53,128 nucleotides of DNA, from contig WTXI01000252.1 in assembly GCA_022376515.1 (NCBI GenBank), positions 1 through 53,128 on the forward strand, given 5' to 3'. The translations under genes were made by a program, and so were the position numbers. Within the stretch, counting starts at the first letter, position 1, and each line of letters begins with the position of its first letter. Shown piece by piece: positions 22,701 through 34,553 of this stretch. The notes under the pieces are model-generated. The model did not search any database. It had not been told where the DNA came from and saw nothing but the letters and a program-made list of their open reading frames with translations. Source of the DNA: Lactifluus volemus (Eukaryota; Basidiomycota; Agaricomycetes; Russulales; Russulaceae).

Positions 22701-24924
22701 ATGATCGTTGGCCAGTCCCAGCTTGAGCGAGCGATCTATGAGATACAGCACAGGGCGACCGTGCCCGAGCTCGATTTTACACAGCATCAACTCGAGAATG
22801 GGTATACTATTAGTACCCAAGAGCGGGTTGTCAAGGAGGTCCGTTTCGCCACTCTTTATTTGTATCCTTGGACCCTACGGTAGACATTGCTTGCGACATA
22901 GGTGCAAGCACCTGCGGTGACCATTCCGACCGACGAACAGTTCTTCTCCAAGACGGAGAAGGGAAAACCCGACGTTGCATTTCTGAAGAACCACTTTTAT
23001 CATGAAGGGCGCATAAAGGAGGAACATGCGCTGTATATCATCGAGAAGGCGACCCAGCTCCTCCGCGCTGAGCCGAATGTCTTGATCGTCGATGCCCCCA
23101 TAACAGGTGCCACAACCAACCATCGCACACGCATACAACTCATTTCTAACCCTTATTCTCAGTCTGCGGTGATATACATGGCCAATACGTGCGCGCCCCC
23201 TCACCACCGTTGGATGTTTGCTCCCGATAGCTTACACGATTACAGTATGATCTAATGAAGCTGTTCGAGATCGGCGGCAAGCCAGCCGATACACGCTATC
23301 TATTCCTCGGGGATTACGTCGATAGAGGCTACTTCAGCATCGAAGTGCGTCTTTCCACCTTCTTCTCGATAACCTACTTATATCTTTGATGCGGTCTCGC
23401 AGTGCGTGCTCTATCTATGGACGCTCAAGATTTGGTACCCTGACTCTTTCTTCCTTCTCCGCGGAAATCACGAGTGCCGGCACTTGACCGACTACTTCAC
23501 GTTTAAACTCGAGTGTAAGCACAAGTACTCCGAGCGCATATACGATGCGTGCCTGCAGTCGTTCTGCGCTTTGCCGCTCGCGGCGGTCATGAACAGACAA
23601 TTCCTATGCATCCACGGCGGCCTATCGCCCGAGCTGCACACTATCGACGATATCCGCAAAGTAAGCCCTTCATTTCGTCATCACCAGTGCCATAACTGTG
23701 AGTGTTATCGCAGTTGGACCGTTTCCGCGAGCCGCCCACGTCCGGTCTCATGTGTGACATCCTGTGGTCGGACCCGATCGAGAATTTTGGTCGAGAAGGA
23801 GGCTCGGAGAACTTTGTACACAACCACGTGCGCGGGTGCTCGTACTTTTACACGTATAAGGCCGCGTGCGAGTTTCTGGAGCGAAATCAGTTGCTTTCTA
23901 TCATTCGCGCGCATGAGGCCCAAGATTCTGGGTACGCCAACCTTCTAGCTCTCTCCGGTCCTCTTGGCTGAGTAGAGTGGTGGAAATTATCGATAGCTAT
24001 CGCATGTATTGCAAGAGCCGCAAGACCGGGTTCCCGAGCGTGATGACTCTTTTCTCTGCGCCGAATTATCTGGACGTCTATAACAACAAGGCAGCGATGG
24101 TCAAATACGAGGCGAACATGTTCAGCATCCGGCAGTTCAACAACATGCCACACCCCTACTGGCTTCCCAACTTTATGGACGCTTTCAGTTGGAGTTTGCC
24201 GTTCGTCTGCGAGAAGAGTGAGCCCGCGCGGCCTTGATGCTTCCGCCATTGTTGATTGATCGTGCATGGCAGTTACGGACATGTTGGCCGCAGTGCTCAA
24301 TATATGCACACAGGAAGAGCTCAAGGAGGGTACTACTGGGGCGGTGGCGAGCATATCGCCCGTTGACAATGACTTCGTCGAGCGCCGCCGGGTGATCAAG
24401 AACAAGATCTTGGCCGTCGGGCGCATGGCACACTTATTCTCCGTTCTCCGGTGGGCATCTCGGTCATTTCCCCACTGAGGCTGAAGGGATTCGCTAACCT
24501 TCTTTTGGCAATCTTCGGTATCAGCGAGGAGTCTGAACGTGTATCTGAGCTCAAAAGTATATCGGGATCGTCTAAACTGCCCTACGGCACACTGGCGCTT
24601 GGGGCCGAGGGCATCAAAAACGCTATCAAGACATTCGATCAGGCGTATGTCCCCCATATCGGCGTTCTCCATTGAATGAATTGATTGACATGGTTCTTTC
24701 GCAGACGCAAGTCAGATATCGATAACGAGCGCTTACCTCCAGTCGAGGAACGGCCTGCCCAAGCATCGCCCTTGCCCCGCACAACCACAAGTACAACCGC
24801 CAGCGCGAGTTCGGGGGCAGTCGTTAGCGCAAGTGCGAGCACCAGTACAGCTGCGAGCACTGCCTCCGTGACTTCGTCCAAGAGGACGAAGGAAGGAAAG
24901 ACGGGGTCTATACAGCGCCGATGA
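22701..24924 (+). CDS. calcineurin A catalytic subunit, paralogue 1 (divergent tail)
   Basis: Ten exons: 22701-22838, 22902-23106, 23163-23188, 23246-23344, 23403-23660, 23714-23931, 23997-24217, 24273-24450, 24525-24644 and 24705-24924; 560 residues. Ca2+/calmodulin-dependent Ser/Thr phosphatase (PP2B). The metal-site motifs GDIHGQ, GDYVDRG, RGNHE and HGG are all present, as is the calmodulin-binding helix ([20 protein letters not shown]) and the start of the autoinhibitory region. A 26-nt exon carries VCGDIHGQY. After [11 protein letters not shown] the tail changes to a low-complexity Ser/Thr/Ala stretch ending KTGSIQRR, and it lacks the conserved [13 protein letters not shown] block found in paralogue 2. 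It also lacks the intron that splits exon 5/6 of paralogue 2. It lies 219 bp downstream of RRP43, same strand. Confidence 0.92.
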
Positions 24925-24989
24925 CAGCTTTTGGGCAGATACCCAGGCGGAGGGCGGATATCGGAGCTCACGAAGAATTGTTTGGCTGA

Positions 24990-25230
24990 TGTCATATAAG
25001 GGCTTGGCCTCTCATTTTCTTTGTTGTTTTGAGATGGTCTCTTTTGTAGCTAGTTAATCCACTTACTATTGGAGGGTGGAAGCATCTTTTGTATTCTCGT
25101 AAGTCTTACTAAGTAGTGTAGCTTAACAGATGATATTGATATCATGATTTGGTTTCGCCTTGGGTTACCATCATGGCCACACCACGACGCTGTAATGTTG
25201 GTTGTTATTTCCGATGATGTGGAACGTGGT
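24990..25230. repeat. direct repeat in the 3' flank of calcineurin paralogue 1, copy 1
   Basis: Matches 25815-26070 with scattered indels. Shared stretches in order are TGTCATAT.AGGGCTTGG, TGTAGCTAGT, TTGTATTCTCGTA, TATTGATATCATGAT and GATGTGGAAC. It probably overlaps the 3' untranslated region. No coding content. Confidence 0.75.
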
Positions 25231-25814
25231 AGCCTGGGAGTAGCATAGGTCCTGTTGGAAAGGAGCCTGGTATCCACGAATGAGATGATTAAGAAGTGAA
25301 AGCCCATGGTTGCAGGTCCTTGTACTTGACCTGGGTACCGCCATTCGCTACTGTCGTTTTAGGGAGAATAAACCACTACTCCTGGGCAGGCGTCGCCGGC
25401 CATGAGCTGACGACATGAACAGGGACAACTCGTAACGACCTGCAGCGACTATTGATTGGGTCGGTAGATGGGTACAACACAACAGTGAACAAGGGAGGCA
25501 CCCCCCAGAAGTGGCGGTGGCGGTGCCCGGCGCTGGGCAGCTGAACGTGGAAAAAAAGGGTGCGTCTAGTTCACGTTATAGTGAAGGTCTAGTTTCGTGC
25601 ATCGTGCATGGGTTAAAGTGAGTTCGGGTTCTGAGGAATTGAAGGCCCAGAAGAGCGCTTATTTGAGGCCCATGCCCGGGTCTCCTCTCAGTAATGTGAA
25701 TCGCAATATCTGCTGGGCACTGATTCACTTCTCACGTCAGTCACATGTGTTCCTAGCCACGATGAGCTAGTACACTTAGCCGCTAGTAGTAGTAGGCTCA
25801 AGATTTGTTTGGTT
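25231..25814. other. gene-free spacer between the two direct repeats
   Basis: I see no gene, RNA or repeat beyond the flanking direct repeats. Several ATG-poor short frames only. Confidence 0.5.
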
Positions 25815-26070
25815 CCTGTCATATCAGGGCTTGGTCTCTCATTTGACATGGCCTCTTCTGTAGCTAGTCAGTTCAGTCTAGTTCATGTTGCTAAATATTC
25901 GAGGGGTGGAAGGAAATATCTTGTATTCTCGTACTTACGAAGTAACTGTAAGGATGTTATTGATATCATGATCAGAAATATGAGGTTACGTCTTGGATTG
26001 TCATCACGGCCATGACTGGGCTCGCGACGCTGTACTACTGTTTGTTGTTGTTTCCGATATGATGTGGAAC
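25815..26070. repeat. direct repeat, copy 2, just upstream of the NACHT-WD40 gene
   Basis: Second copy of the 24990-25230 sequence, in the same orientation. Its position means that calcineurin 3' flank sequence now forms the upstream region of the NACHT-WD40 gene. Confidence 0.75.
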
Positions 26071-26109
26071 ATACCTTGCCATCGTCGACGACGTTGAGGG
26101 CGAGAGAGA

Positions 26110-29100
26110 ATGGATTGCATAATCATTGCGACCAACAAACAAAGTCCCACCACGGCTCGTGGGCCTGTCCTGCCTGTCCTACCTGTCCTATACACACGAA
26201 CACACTTAAACGATCCTGAGCTCGTATGCCGAACTCCCTCACGCCCGATTTACCTTTCTGTTAATCATGACTTCAGCCCAGATCCTCAAATCTCCAGAAT
26301 AGCGTTCACTAGCTGCCCTCAGCTCAGCGGAACACAAATCCAGGGCGGTGTGAGGAACGTAAATACGCAGCTAATGGAGATGTCGAACTTAGCATCAGAA
26401 GCCGGTGCGTAATTCTGACAGACACAAAATCGATGCATCGTCGGTCTCACAAGCATCGTGAACATAGAATTGGATGCGAAAATCAGAGAAATACCTTACA
26501 AGGGAGGCTGGCGATTCGGCGATGAACGGCGTTGTCTTCCGGGCACCCGTGTCGCCTTCTTGGACTATATCGTCAACTGGATCAACAATCCCGGATCGGA
26601 GCGTGGGCTCGTTCTTCTCGGCCAAGCAGGCATGGGAAAGTCTTCAATTGCGCATGAAGTTGCGCGTCGCTTCGACAAGAAATGTCTCGGTTCATACTTC
26701 GCTTTCATGCGGAAAGAAAACTCCAAAGATGAGGCTTACCAGCTGTTCACGACACTTGCACGCGATCTCGCTGATCACTATCCTACATTCAAACACGCTC
26801 TCGGAAGAGCCATCGAGGATGATTCGTCTCTTCGTAGTACCCGAGACTATCATACACTTTTCGAATGCCTCCTTCTCGAACCATTCAAGAACCAATCACT
26901 TCCCAGTCCAATTCTGATCATCATCGATGCGCTGGACGAGAGCGGAGCCGCGATCGGCAAAAACGGGCTACACACGTTTCTTGCTCAACGTCTTATTGAC
27001 CTCCCCCCAAACTTTCGCGTGCTCATTACCTCGAGGCCGGAGACTGGTATTGAACCTGCGTTTGCCAACGCAGGGTCCATTCGTACACTCTACATGGATG
27101 ACACCGAACTGGCTGCAAATACGGAACAAGATATTCGCGTGTATCTTCGGAACGAGCTTCCTGAGGAGGTGTTCGAAGACCATGGTGACAAATTGGCAAA
27201 GGCAGCAGAAGGCCTGTTTCAGTGGGTGGCCATCGCATCCGGGTTCATCAATAGCCGTGCCAGTCGTGGCATCAGCAAGAAAATGCGAGTCCAGCGTATA
27301 TTGGGACAATCTCAAGGCCATAATAGGGAAGGTCTGTTGGATAGCTTGTACGAACAGGTCCTCAAAGAGTACTTCAAATCAGATGAAGCACAGATGCTAT
27401 TTCGGTCGATCATGGGACAACTTCTTGCTGCGATCGAGCCCCTCTCGGTTGACACGTTGATTGCACTACGACGGCATGCACCCCTTGGTGACCCCGAGGA
27501 TTTTGATCCGGTTCTTGTTCTTGAAATTCTGGGTGACCTCGGCTCGCTGCTGAGTAACGTCACTTCATCTGATCGAACGCGTCCCATCATCCCTCTCCAT
27601 ACGTCGTTCCGTGATTTTCTGACCAACAAGGCGAGCAGCATGTTTTACGTGGATCTTGGCGATTCCCACCATCAGTTGGTACATTCCTGCCTCAGTTTAA
27701 TGCTGAAGAATCTCAAATTCAACATGTGCAAACTCGAGTCGTCGTATCTCGCCAATTGCGACGTCCCAGACTTGGAATCTCGAATCACCGAACACATTGG
27801 GCCTGCCTTATCGTATGCCTGTATTTACTGGGGCGATCATCTACAACATCCTGCCTTCGATCACGATATTTTCAAGAAATCTCGATCGTTCTTCGAGACA
27901 AAGTTTCTGTTTTGGCTGGAAGTGCTTAGCGTCAAGAACAGGGTGGCCGTTGCTTCACGAGCATTGTCATCTTTGTTGATATGGTTGCAGCGGGAGGTAG
28001 GTACTCTCCATAACCCATTACGACATATAGTAACTTTCGTGTAAAGTCGCAACAGAGTTTGCAAGCGGAGGTGAAGAATTTGTCGTCATTAGTGAATGAC
28101 GCGTCCGCGTTTATACGGTATTTCGGAATGGCGGTGGCAAAGAGCGCTCCACATATCTATGTCTCTGCCCTTCCTTTCACACCAATGTCTTCCCGGATCG
28201 TCAATCAATTCCTTCACCAATTTCCTCGCACGTTGACTTTTGAACGCGGGCGGCTGTCCGATTGGCCAGCATTGGAAATGACGATTCAGGCCCATGACGA
28301 CTGGGTCAATGCTGTTGCATTCTCACCGGACGGACAGCGTATTGCATCAGCCTCAAAGGATCGCACGATTCGTGTGTGGGATGCTACAACGGGACAGCTC
28401 GTAGCAGGCCCATTTGTTGGACACACCGATGAGGTCATGTCCGTTGCATTCTCGCCCGACGGACAGCATGTCGCATCGGCCTCATTTGATCGCACGATTC
28501 GCGTGTGGGATGCCACAACAGGACAGGTCGAGGCGGGTCCATTTACTGGACACACGGATCGCGTCAGTTTTGTTGCATTCTCACCTGACGGGCAGCGTAT
28601 TGCATCAGCCTCATTTGATCGCACGATTCGCATGTGGAATGCCACAACAGGAGAAGTCCTAGCGGGCCCATTTACAGGACACACCGATGCGCTCTATTGT
28701 ATCGCATTCTCACCTGACGGGCAGCATATTGCATCGTCCTCGGAGGATTGCACGATTCGTTTGTGGGATGCCTCAACAGGACAGGTCGTAGCGGGCCCAT
28801 TTACTGGACACACCGGCCCGGTCTTTTCTGTTACATTCTCGCCTGACGGCCAGCGTATCGCATCGGCCTCGAGGGATCGCACGATTCGCTTGTGGGATGC
28901 CACGACAGGGCTGGTTGTAACGGGCCCATTTACTGGACACACCAATTCAGTTTTTTCTGTTGCATTCTCGCCGGACGGACAGCGTATCGCATCGGGCTCA
29001 AAAGATCGCACGATTCGGGTGTGGGATGTTGCAACAGGACAGGTAGTAGGTGGCCCATTTACTGGACACACCGAGTTGGTCCTTTCTATTGCATTCTCTC

Positions 29101-30365
29101 CGGACGGACAGCGTATCGCATCTGCTTCGTTGGATCGCACGATTCGCATATGGGTTGCCACAGCAGGGAAAGTTGTAGCGGGCTCATTTACTGGACACAT
29201 CGACCCTGTCCTTTCTGTTGCATTCTCACCCGACGGACAGCATATCGCATCGGCCTCGTTGGACCACATGATTCGTGTGTGGGATTCCACAACAGGACAG
29301 GTCGTAGCGGGCCCATTTACTGGACACACCGATGCGGTCACTTCTGTTGCATTCTCGCCTGACGGCCAGCATATCGCATCGGCCTCAGTAGATTGCACGA
29401 TTCGTGTCTGGGATTCTTCAACAGGACAAGTCATAACAGACCCATTTACTGGACACACTGATAAGGTCTTTTCTGTTGCATTTTCCCCGGATGGACAGCG
29501 TATTGCATCGGCCTCAGCAGATCGCACAATTCATGTTTGGAATGCCACAACAGGACAGCTCATAGCGGGCCCATTTACAGGACATACCAATATGGTCATT
29601 TCTGTTACATTCTCGCCCGATGGGGAGTGTATCGCATCCGCCTCATTTGATCACACGATTCGCGTGTGGGATGCCACAACAGGACAGGTCGTCGCTGGCC
29701 CGTTTACTGGACACACCGATACGGTCTTTTCTGTTGCATTTTCTCCGGACGGAGAGCGTATCGCATCGGCCTCATTTGATCGCACGATTCGGGTTTGGGA
29801 CGCCACGACAGGACAGGTCATAGCGGGCCCATTTACAGGACACACCGATTCGGTCATTTTTGTTGTATTTTCGCCGGACGGCCAACGTATCGCATCGGCC
29901 TCGAGGGATCGCACAATTTGCGTGTGGGATGCCAAATCCGGACAGGTCGTCATGGGCCCAATTATTGGACACACCAATTTGGTCTTTTCAGTTGCATTCT
30001 CACCTGACGAGCAGTCTATCGCATCGGCCTCGGACGATTGCACGATTCGGATGACAAACGTAGCGAGCCCATGTACTGGACATACCGATCGAGCTGCCTC
30101 AGCCTCGGGCGGTTGCGCAATTCATGTGGAGAAAGAAGATATTGAGGAGATCCATTTCACGAACCAATCCCTGATTAATGATGACGGCTGGATATATGGG
30201 GAAGAGAAAGGACTTTTTCTGTGGATTCCGGGGGTACACAGGACGTCTCTTCATAGACCTAGCACTCTCTGGGTTGGAGGCGAGCATGAGACCCGACTTG
30301 ATTTCTCAAAGTTTGTGCACGGATCAAATTGGGCTACGATATATGACCAGAATCCATCTACATAA
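26110..30365 (+). CDS. NACHT-WD40 STAND protein (fungal NLR-like)
   Basis: Exons 26110-26404, 26468-27996 and 28056-30365 in phase; about 1377 residues. A NACHT NTPase with Walker A GQAGMGKSS and Walker B ILIIIDALDES lies after CLPGTRVAFLDYIV. A helical region follows, then WD40 repeats (13 full units of 43 residues, one truncated, one decayed), then a roughly 85-residue tail. Such proteins are signal-sensing oligomerising NTPases; relatives such as Podospora HET-E and HNWD control non-self recognition. No HET, Pfs or other known effector domain is visible in front of the NACHT: about 100 residues precede it, ending in a helical IQGGVRNVNTQLMEM. The start is uncertain: ATG 26110 is in frame, ATG 26371 is an alternative, and an upstream exon could exist. 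It sits between two calcineurin A genes. Confidence 0.85.
28293..29969 (+). repeat. array of 13 WD40-coding units, 129 bp each
   Basis: Each unit encodes 43 residues of the form H-x-x-x-V...FSPDGQ-x-IASAS-x-D-x-TIRVWDATTGQ...FTG. The period is exact through all 13 units, and a truncated unit starts at 29970. Units differ mainly at a few fixed columns (unit positions 4, 6, 22 and 24), while the rest is near invariant, also at DNA level. Confidence 0.95.
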
Positions 30366-31028
30366 ATTTACTTGTACGTGATGACTTTGTATACTACATT
30401 CAAAGTGGTAAAGAATCGTTCTCTCGGTCTGTGGTTTTCTGACTCGATGCCAGTAAAGGTGTCATCGTCATTGGCGAAAGTTTCATCTTGACATTGCTTT
30501 GTGGCGTCTGACGAGATTACTTCGAAGAGGACGGAAAGAGATCACCTTTCAAGTTACGTTTTTTTCGACGGAGGAAAATAGTGAGTATGAAGGCGAATGC
30601 TGATGGACACTGGCATTTCTATCAAGGACCTTCAAAACGGAAAACCAATTTTTTGTTCTGCCGATTTGTCCACTTTAACTTGTATCGTGTACTTCAAGTT
30701 CGCGATGGCAATGCGTGCCATGTACCATGATACAATAGACATAGTCCATAATATTCAACTTGAAGACAGGTAGCTGATGAGGCATTGATGAGGGACGACA
30801 TCGCCGACTCGATGTGTGCAAGACTCATGCGTTGGCAGTGGTATCACCGCCTGGGTCTAGCCACGCGGGGGAGTATTCACTGGAGAAAGTAAAAGTATAT
30901 ATCTCAGCATGGTATTCCGAAACGTGGTCGGGTCAACCGGTCACGACGAGTCCCACCCTATTTAATTCCTTTATGATGAAAGAGCTCTATGCGGTAACCG
31001 TAAGAACTGGGATTGAGACGGCTGCCGT
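30366..31028. other. gene-free stretch downstream of the NACHT-WD40 gene
   Basis: Presumed 3' end of the NACHT-WD40 transcript and spacer. No gene or repeat recognised. Confidence 0.45.
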
Positions 31029-31290
31029 CCTAAGGCAAGTCGGATATCGATAATGAGCGCCTACCTCCAATCGAGGAACGGCTTGCCCAACCATCGCCTT
31101 TGCCCCGCACAAGCACAAATACAACCGTCAGCTGTGGTGCGAGCGTGAGGTCGGGGGTAGCGTTGGCTCGGGTGAGAGCACCTGCACAGCTGCGAGCACG
31201 GCTTTTCGTGACGCAATCTAAGAGGATGAGGGAAGTAAAATTGGCTTCGGTTCAGCGCCGATGACAGCTTTCAGATAGATACTGTCAAAG
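31029..31290 (+). pseudogene. orphan copy of the last exon of calcineurin A paralogue 1
   Basis: About 250 bp match 24705-24960 closely: AAGTCGGATATCGATAATGA against the same place in paralogue 1, then CGAGGAACGGC, TTGCCCCGCACAA, ACAGCTGCGAGCAC, and CAGCGCCGATGACAGCTTT spanning the old stop codon. Indels break the frame and no other calcineurin exon lies next to it. It matches the special tail of paralogue 1, not that of paralogue 2. Confidence 0.85.
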
Positions 31291-31999
31291 CATGCCAATG
31301 CGGAGGCGAATATTAGGGACTATTTGGAGGTTTCATTATCAGAAATCTGGGTCTTTCCCTCTCTGGGGGTTCCACTAGTAGCAGCACATTGGCCAGGTAG
31401 CAGGGGTCCTGTCAAGTACAGCAGTTCCGCAAAAAAGAAGTACCAGAACGAGACCAGAGAACAATACACCAGCAGAAAAGGAATTGATGCGATTCTGCCA
31501 GTGTGTGACCAGTGTAAATGTAGCATATTAGCGTACGTATGCAGCGTTAGCCTCCGGTTGATGTGTTCCTTGTGCGTGATTTCGGTCATGGTAACTTCGA
31601 CCCTGCGCACCTGAATGAACGATTTGGTTTGTCTCGTATGGCCTGGCAGAAGATATTATCCGGTTTTGGTTTTCTCCACTGGCGGGCTCGGTCGGAATAG
31701 ATGTGGGTTGTCGCGGTATTCGTCGTCCTCAGCAGTCAATGCTTGATGCGTTGGGTGTGATATAGACTAGATGTTCACGGGCACTTGGCGGTGCTGTCCC
31801 TGGCACGGCGACAAATTATATGCGTCCCTGCGGCAAGAGCAAGGTATGATGGAGCGCCAATCAAAAGGCGACTTCCCGAAATAGAAAATGGGTTGGATTG
31901 GATTCCGGGGAATCTAGTCAGTCAAGTCACTCTTTTACCTACTCTACGCTTTATCATCCTCACCTTCATCCCCTTACCTCCCTCTATTTTTTATATTTT
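31291..31999. other. spacer and promoter region of calcineurin A paralogue 2
   Basis: No gene seen. The last bases before the start are pyrimidine-rich (CTCACCTTCATCCCCTTACC, around 31960-31980), as is common near fungal transcription starts. Confidence 0.4.
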
Positions 32000-34553
32000 A
32001 TGGCCGGTAAATCACAGATAGAGCGGGCAATAAAACAGATACAAGGTAGAGGTCCAGCACCAGATATCGACTTTACTCAACACCAGCTCGAAAATGGTTA
32101 CACCGTCAGCACGCAGGAACGAGTCGTTAAAGAGGTCCTTTCACCCTTCTCTCCTGCACCATTCCCACTCTTTCTGACGTTTATTTGTCCCATCCGCGCG
32201 CGGCGGGAATGCATGCAGGTCCAAGCCCCAGCTATGAACATCCCAACTGATGATCAATTCTTTTCCAAAACAGAAAGGGGAAAACCAGACATCGCCTATC
32301 TTAAGAACCATTTTTACAGGGAAGGGAGGATAAACGAGGATCATGCGCTCTATATCATCGAAAAGGCGACCGAGATTTTGCACACCGAGCCCAATCTGCT
32401 CTACGTCGATGCACCCGTGACTGGTGAGTTTGTCCGAACCACCCCCGTCTCCTGCTGCGGTGCTTTAATGAGCTGATTTTTTTTCTTGAATCACAGTCTG
32501 CGGCGATATTCACGGTCAATACGTACGTCTTGCCCTGTTACAATCCACTCCACACGCCACCGCTGATCCCGCAGCCAGTATGACCTTATGAAACTTTTCG
32601 AGATTGGTGGAAACCCTGCCACTACCAGATACCTCTTCTTGGGTGATTACGTCGATAGGGGATACTTTAGCATTGAGGTGCGTGTGAAGCAACCTGATAT
32701 GTCGTGATGGAGCTTGATCATTTCTCCGTAGTGCGTCCTCTACCTATGGTCGCTCAAGATCTGGTATCCCGATACTATTTTCCTCTTGCGAGGAAATCAT
32801 GAATGTCGACACTTGACTGACTACTTTACATTCAAACTCGAGTGTGAGTCGCCACGATCATACCCAATCTGACCCAACCTTGATTCACCGTCGCACGTAG
32901 GTAAACGTAAATACTCCGAGCGCTTGTACGAGGCCTGCATGAACTCGTTTTGCGCACTCCCCCTGGCTGCCATCATGAACAAGCAATTTTTCTGCATTCA
33001 CGGTGGGTTGTCTCCGGAACTCGTAACGTTGGATGACATTCGCAACGTACGTCACCCAGTGGAGCAGGAGATTAGAAGCCTCACCTTTTGTGCTTGTCTA
33101 CCAGCTCGATCGCTTCCGCGAGCCACCGACTTCTGGTCTCATGTGCGACATCCTCTGGTCCGATCCCGTCGAGGACTTTGGGCAAGAGAAGGGCTCAGAG
33201 AGCTTCGTACATAATCACGTGCGAGGCTGCTCTTATTTTTTCACCTACCAGGCAGCTTGCGCGTTCCTCGAACGTAATCGCTTGTTGTCCATCATCCGCG
33301 CGCACGAAGCGCAAGATGCTGGGTACGTCTCCTACTCGCTCTTGTATCATGTTTAAACTTAATTAATCGCGCAGATACCGTATGTACCGGAAGACCCGCA
33401 CGACAGGTTTCCCATCCGTCATGACACTTTTCTCGGCTCCAAATTATCTTGACGTGTACAACAACAAGGCTGCAATCCTCAAGTATGAATCGAACGTACT
33501 GAACATCCGACAGTTCAATTGCACGCCACACCCGTATTGGCTGCCCAACTTTATGGATGCCTTCACATGGAGTCTGCCGTTTGTTGGGGAGAAGAGTGAG
33601 CGCCTCGGATGGCCATTTTGTCTCGTGACATCATAAACTGACGTGAGGACCCGAAATAAGTTACCGATATGCTCGTTGCGGTGTTGAATACATGCACGCA
33701 AGAAGAACTCATGGAAAGCTCAGACGACGACTCTGTGGTCATCCCACCACCATCAACGTCGCTGCCTGCAGATGCGGCGGAGCGGCGGAGAATTGTCAGA
33801 AGCAAGATCCTTGCCGTTGGCCGGATGTCGCGCGTTTTCTCGGTGCTTCGGTGAGCGGTTCTTTCTCTTTCTGTATTCCTCGGCCAAGCGCCCTGAACTG
33901 TACTCGCAGCGAGGAGTCGGAACGGGTGTCAGAGCTCAAGAGCATGTCTGGGTCTGCCAAGCTGCCGTTCGGGACATTGGCGATGGGCGCAGAAGGAATC
34001 AAGGACGCCATAAAGGGCTTCGATGATGCGTACGCCCCTGTTTGCTGTCAAATTCTCACACTGCCGTTGGCGTTGACACACACACGTCTTGACCGTCTGT
34101 AGACGTAAATCGGACATTGAAAATGAGCGACTGCCACCCGAGCTGGTTGACGCAGACTCGGAAGAGGGCAAAGCATACATCTCGTCTTCGATGCCTCAGA
34201 CGCCAGTAGACGATTCCCAAACAGATGGCGGGTTTCCACTGAACGGCGTCGATGCGGCGCTGGCGCTGGACGAGTCGTTTTCGAGTGTACCATCAAGCCC
34301 TGTTGGGCCGCCGTCGCCTACATCTAGTTCTGGACCGATGACGCCATTCCGGCGTGGGCATGCACGACACGCGAGTCTGGGTACGACGATGACTAGCCCG
34401 AGCACTCGAAGGCGGAGCATTGAGAACACGATGTCACTTTTGAAGGAGGCGGCGGATGGAAAAGAGGATGCCGATTTTGTGCAGCTGGCAGACCAGGTGG
34501 CAGGGAAGGAGAAGAGGAATGAGGCAAAGGAGAACGCTGCTCCTGCACGTTGA
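32000..34553 (+). CDS. CNA1: calcineurin A catalytic subunit, paralogue 2 (canonical)
   Basis: Eleven exons: 32000-32134, 32219-32423, 32497-32522, 32579-32677, 32732-32843, 32901-33046, 33105-33322, 33375-33595, 33661-33850, 33910-34029 and 34103-34553; all in phase, 640 residues. PP2B phosphatase with GDIHGQ, GDYVDRG, RGNHE and HGG, the calmodulin-binding helix ([20 protein letters not shown]) and the autoinhibitory segment. The long tail has the SP-rich block and [20 protein letters not shown], which is conserved among basidiomycete calcineurins as I recall them. Nine intron positions match paralogue 1; the intron at 32844-32900 is extra. The symbol follows fungal usage and is assigned to this copy because its tail is canonical. 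Confidence 0.93.

Noticed and set aside
26474..26917. Frame of 147 codons inside the NACHT exon
   Set aside because: It is a +1 shadow of the NACHT coding frame, which contains both Walker motifs.
28694..29527. Long minus-strand frame of 277 codons across the WD40 region
   Set aside because: It is the antisense shadow of the 129-bp WD40 units, repeating the same antisense peptide each period.
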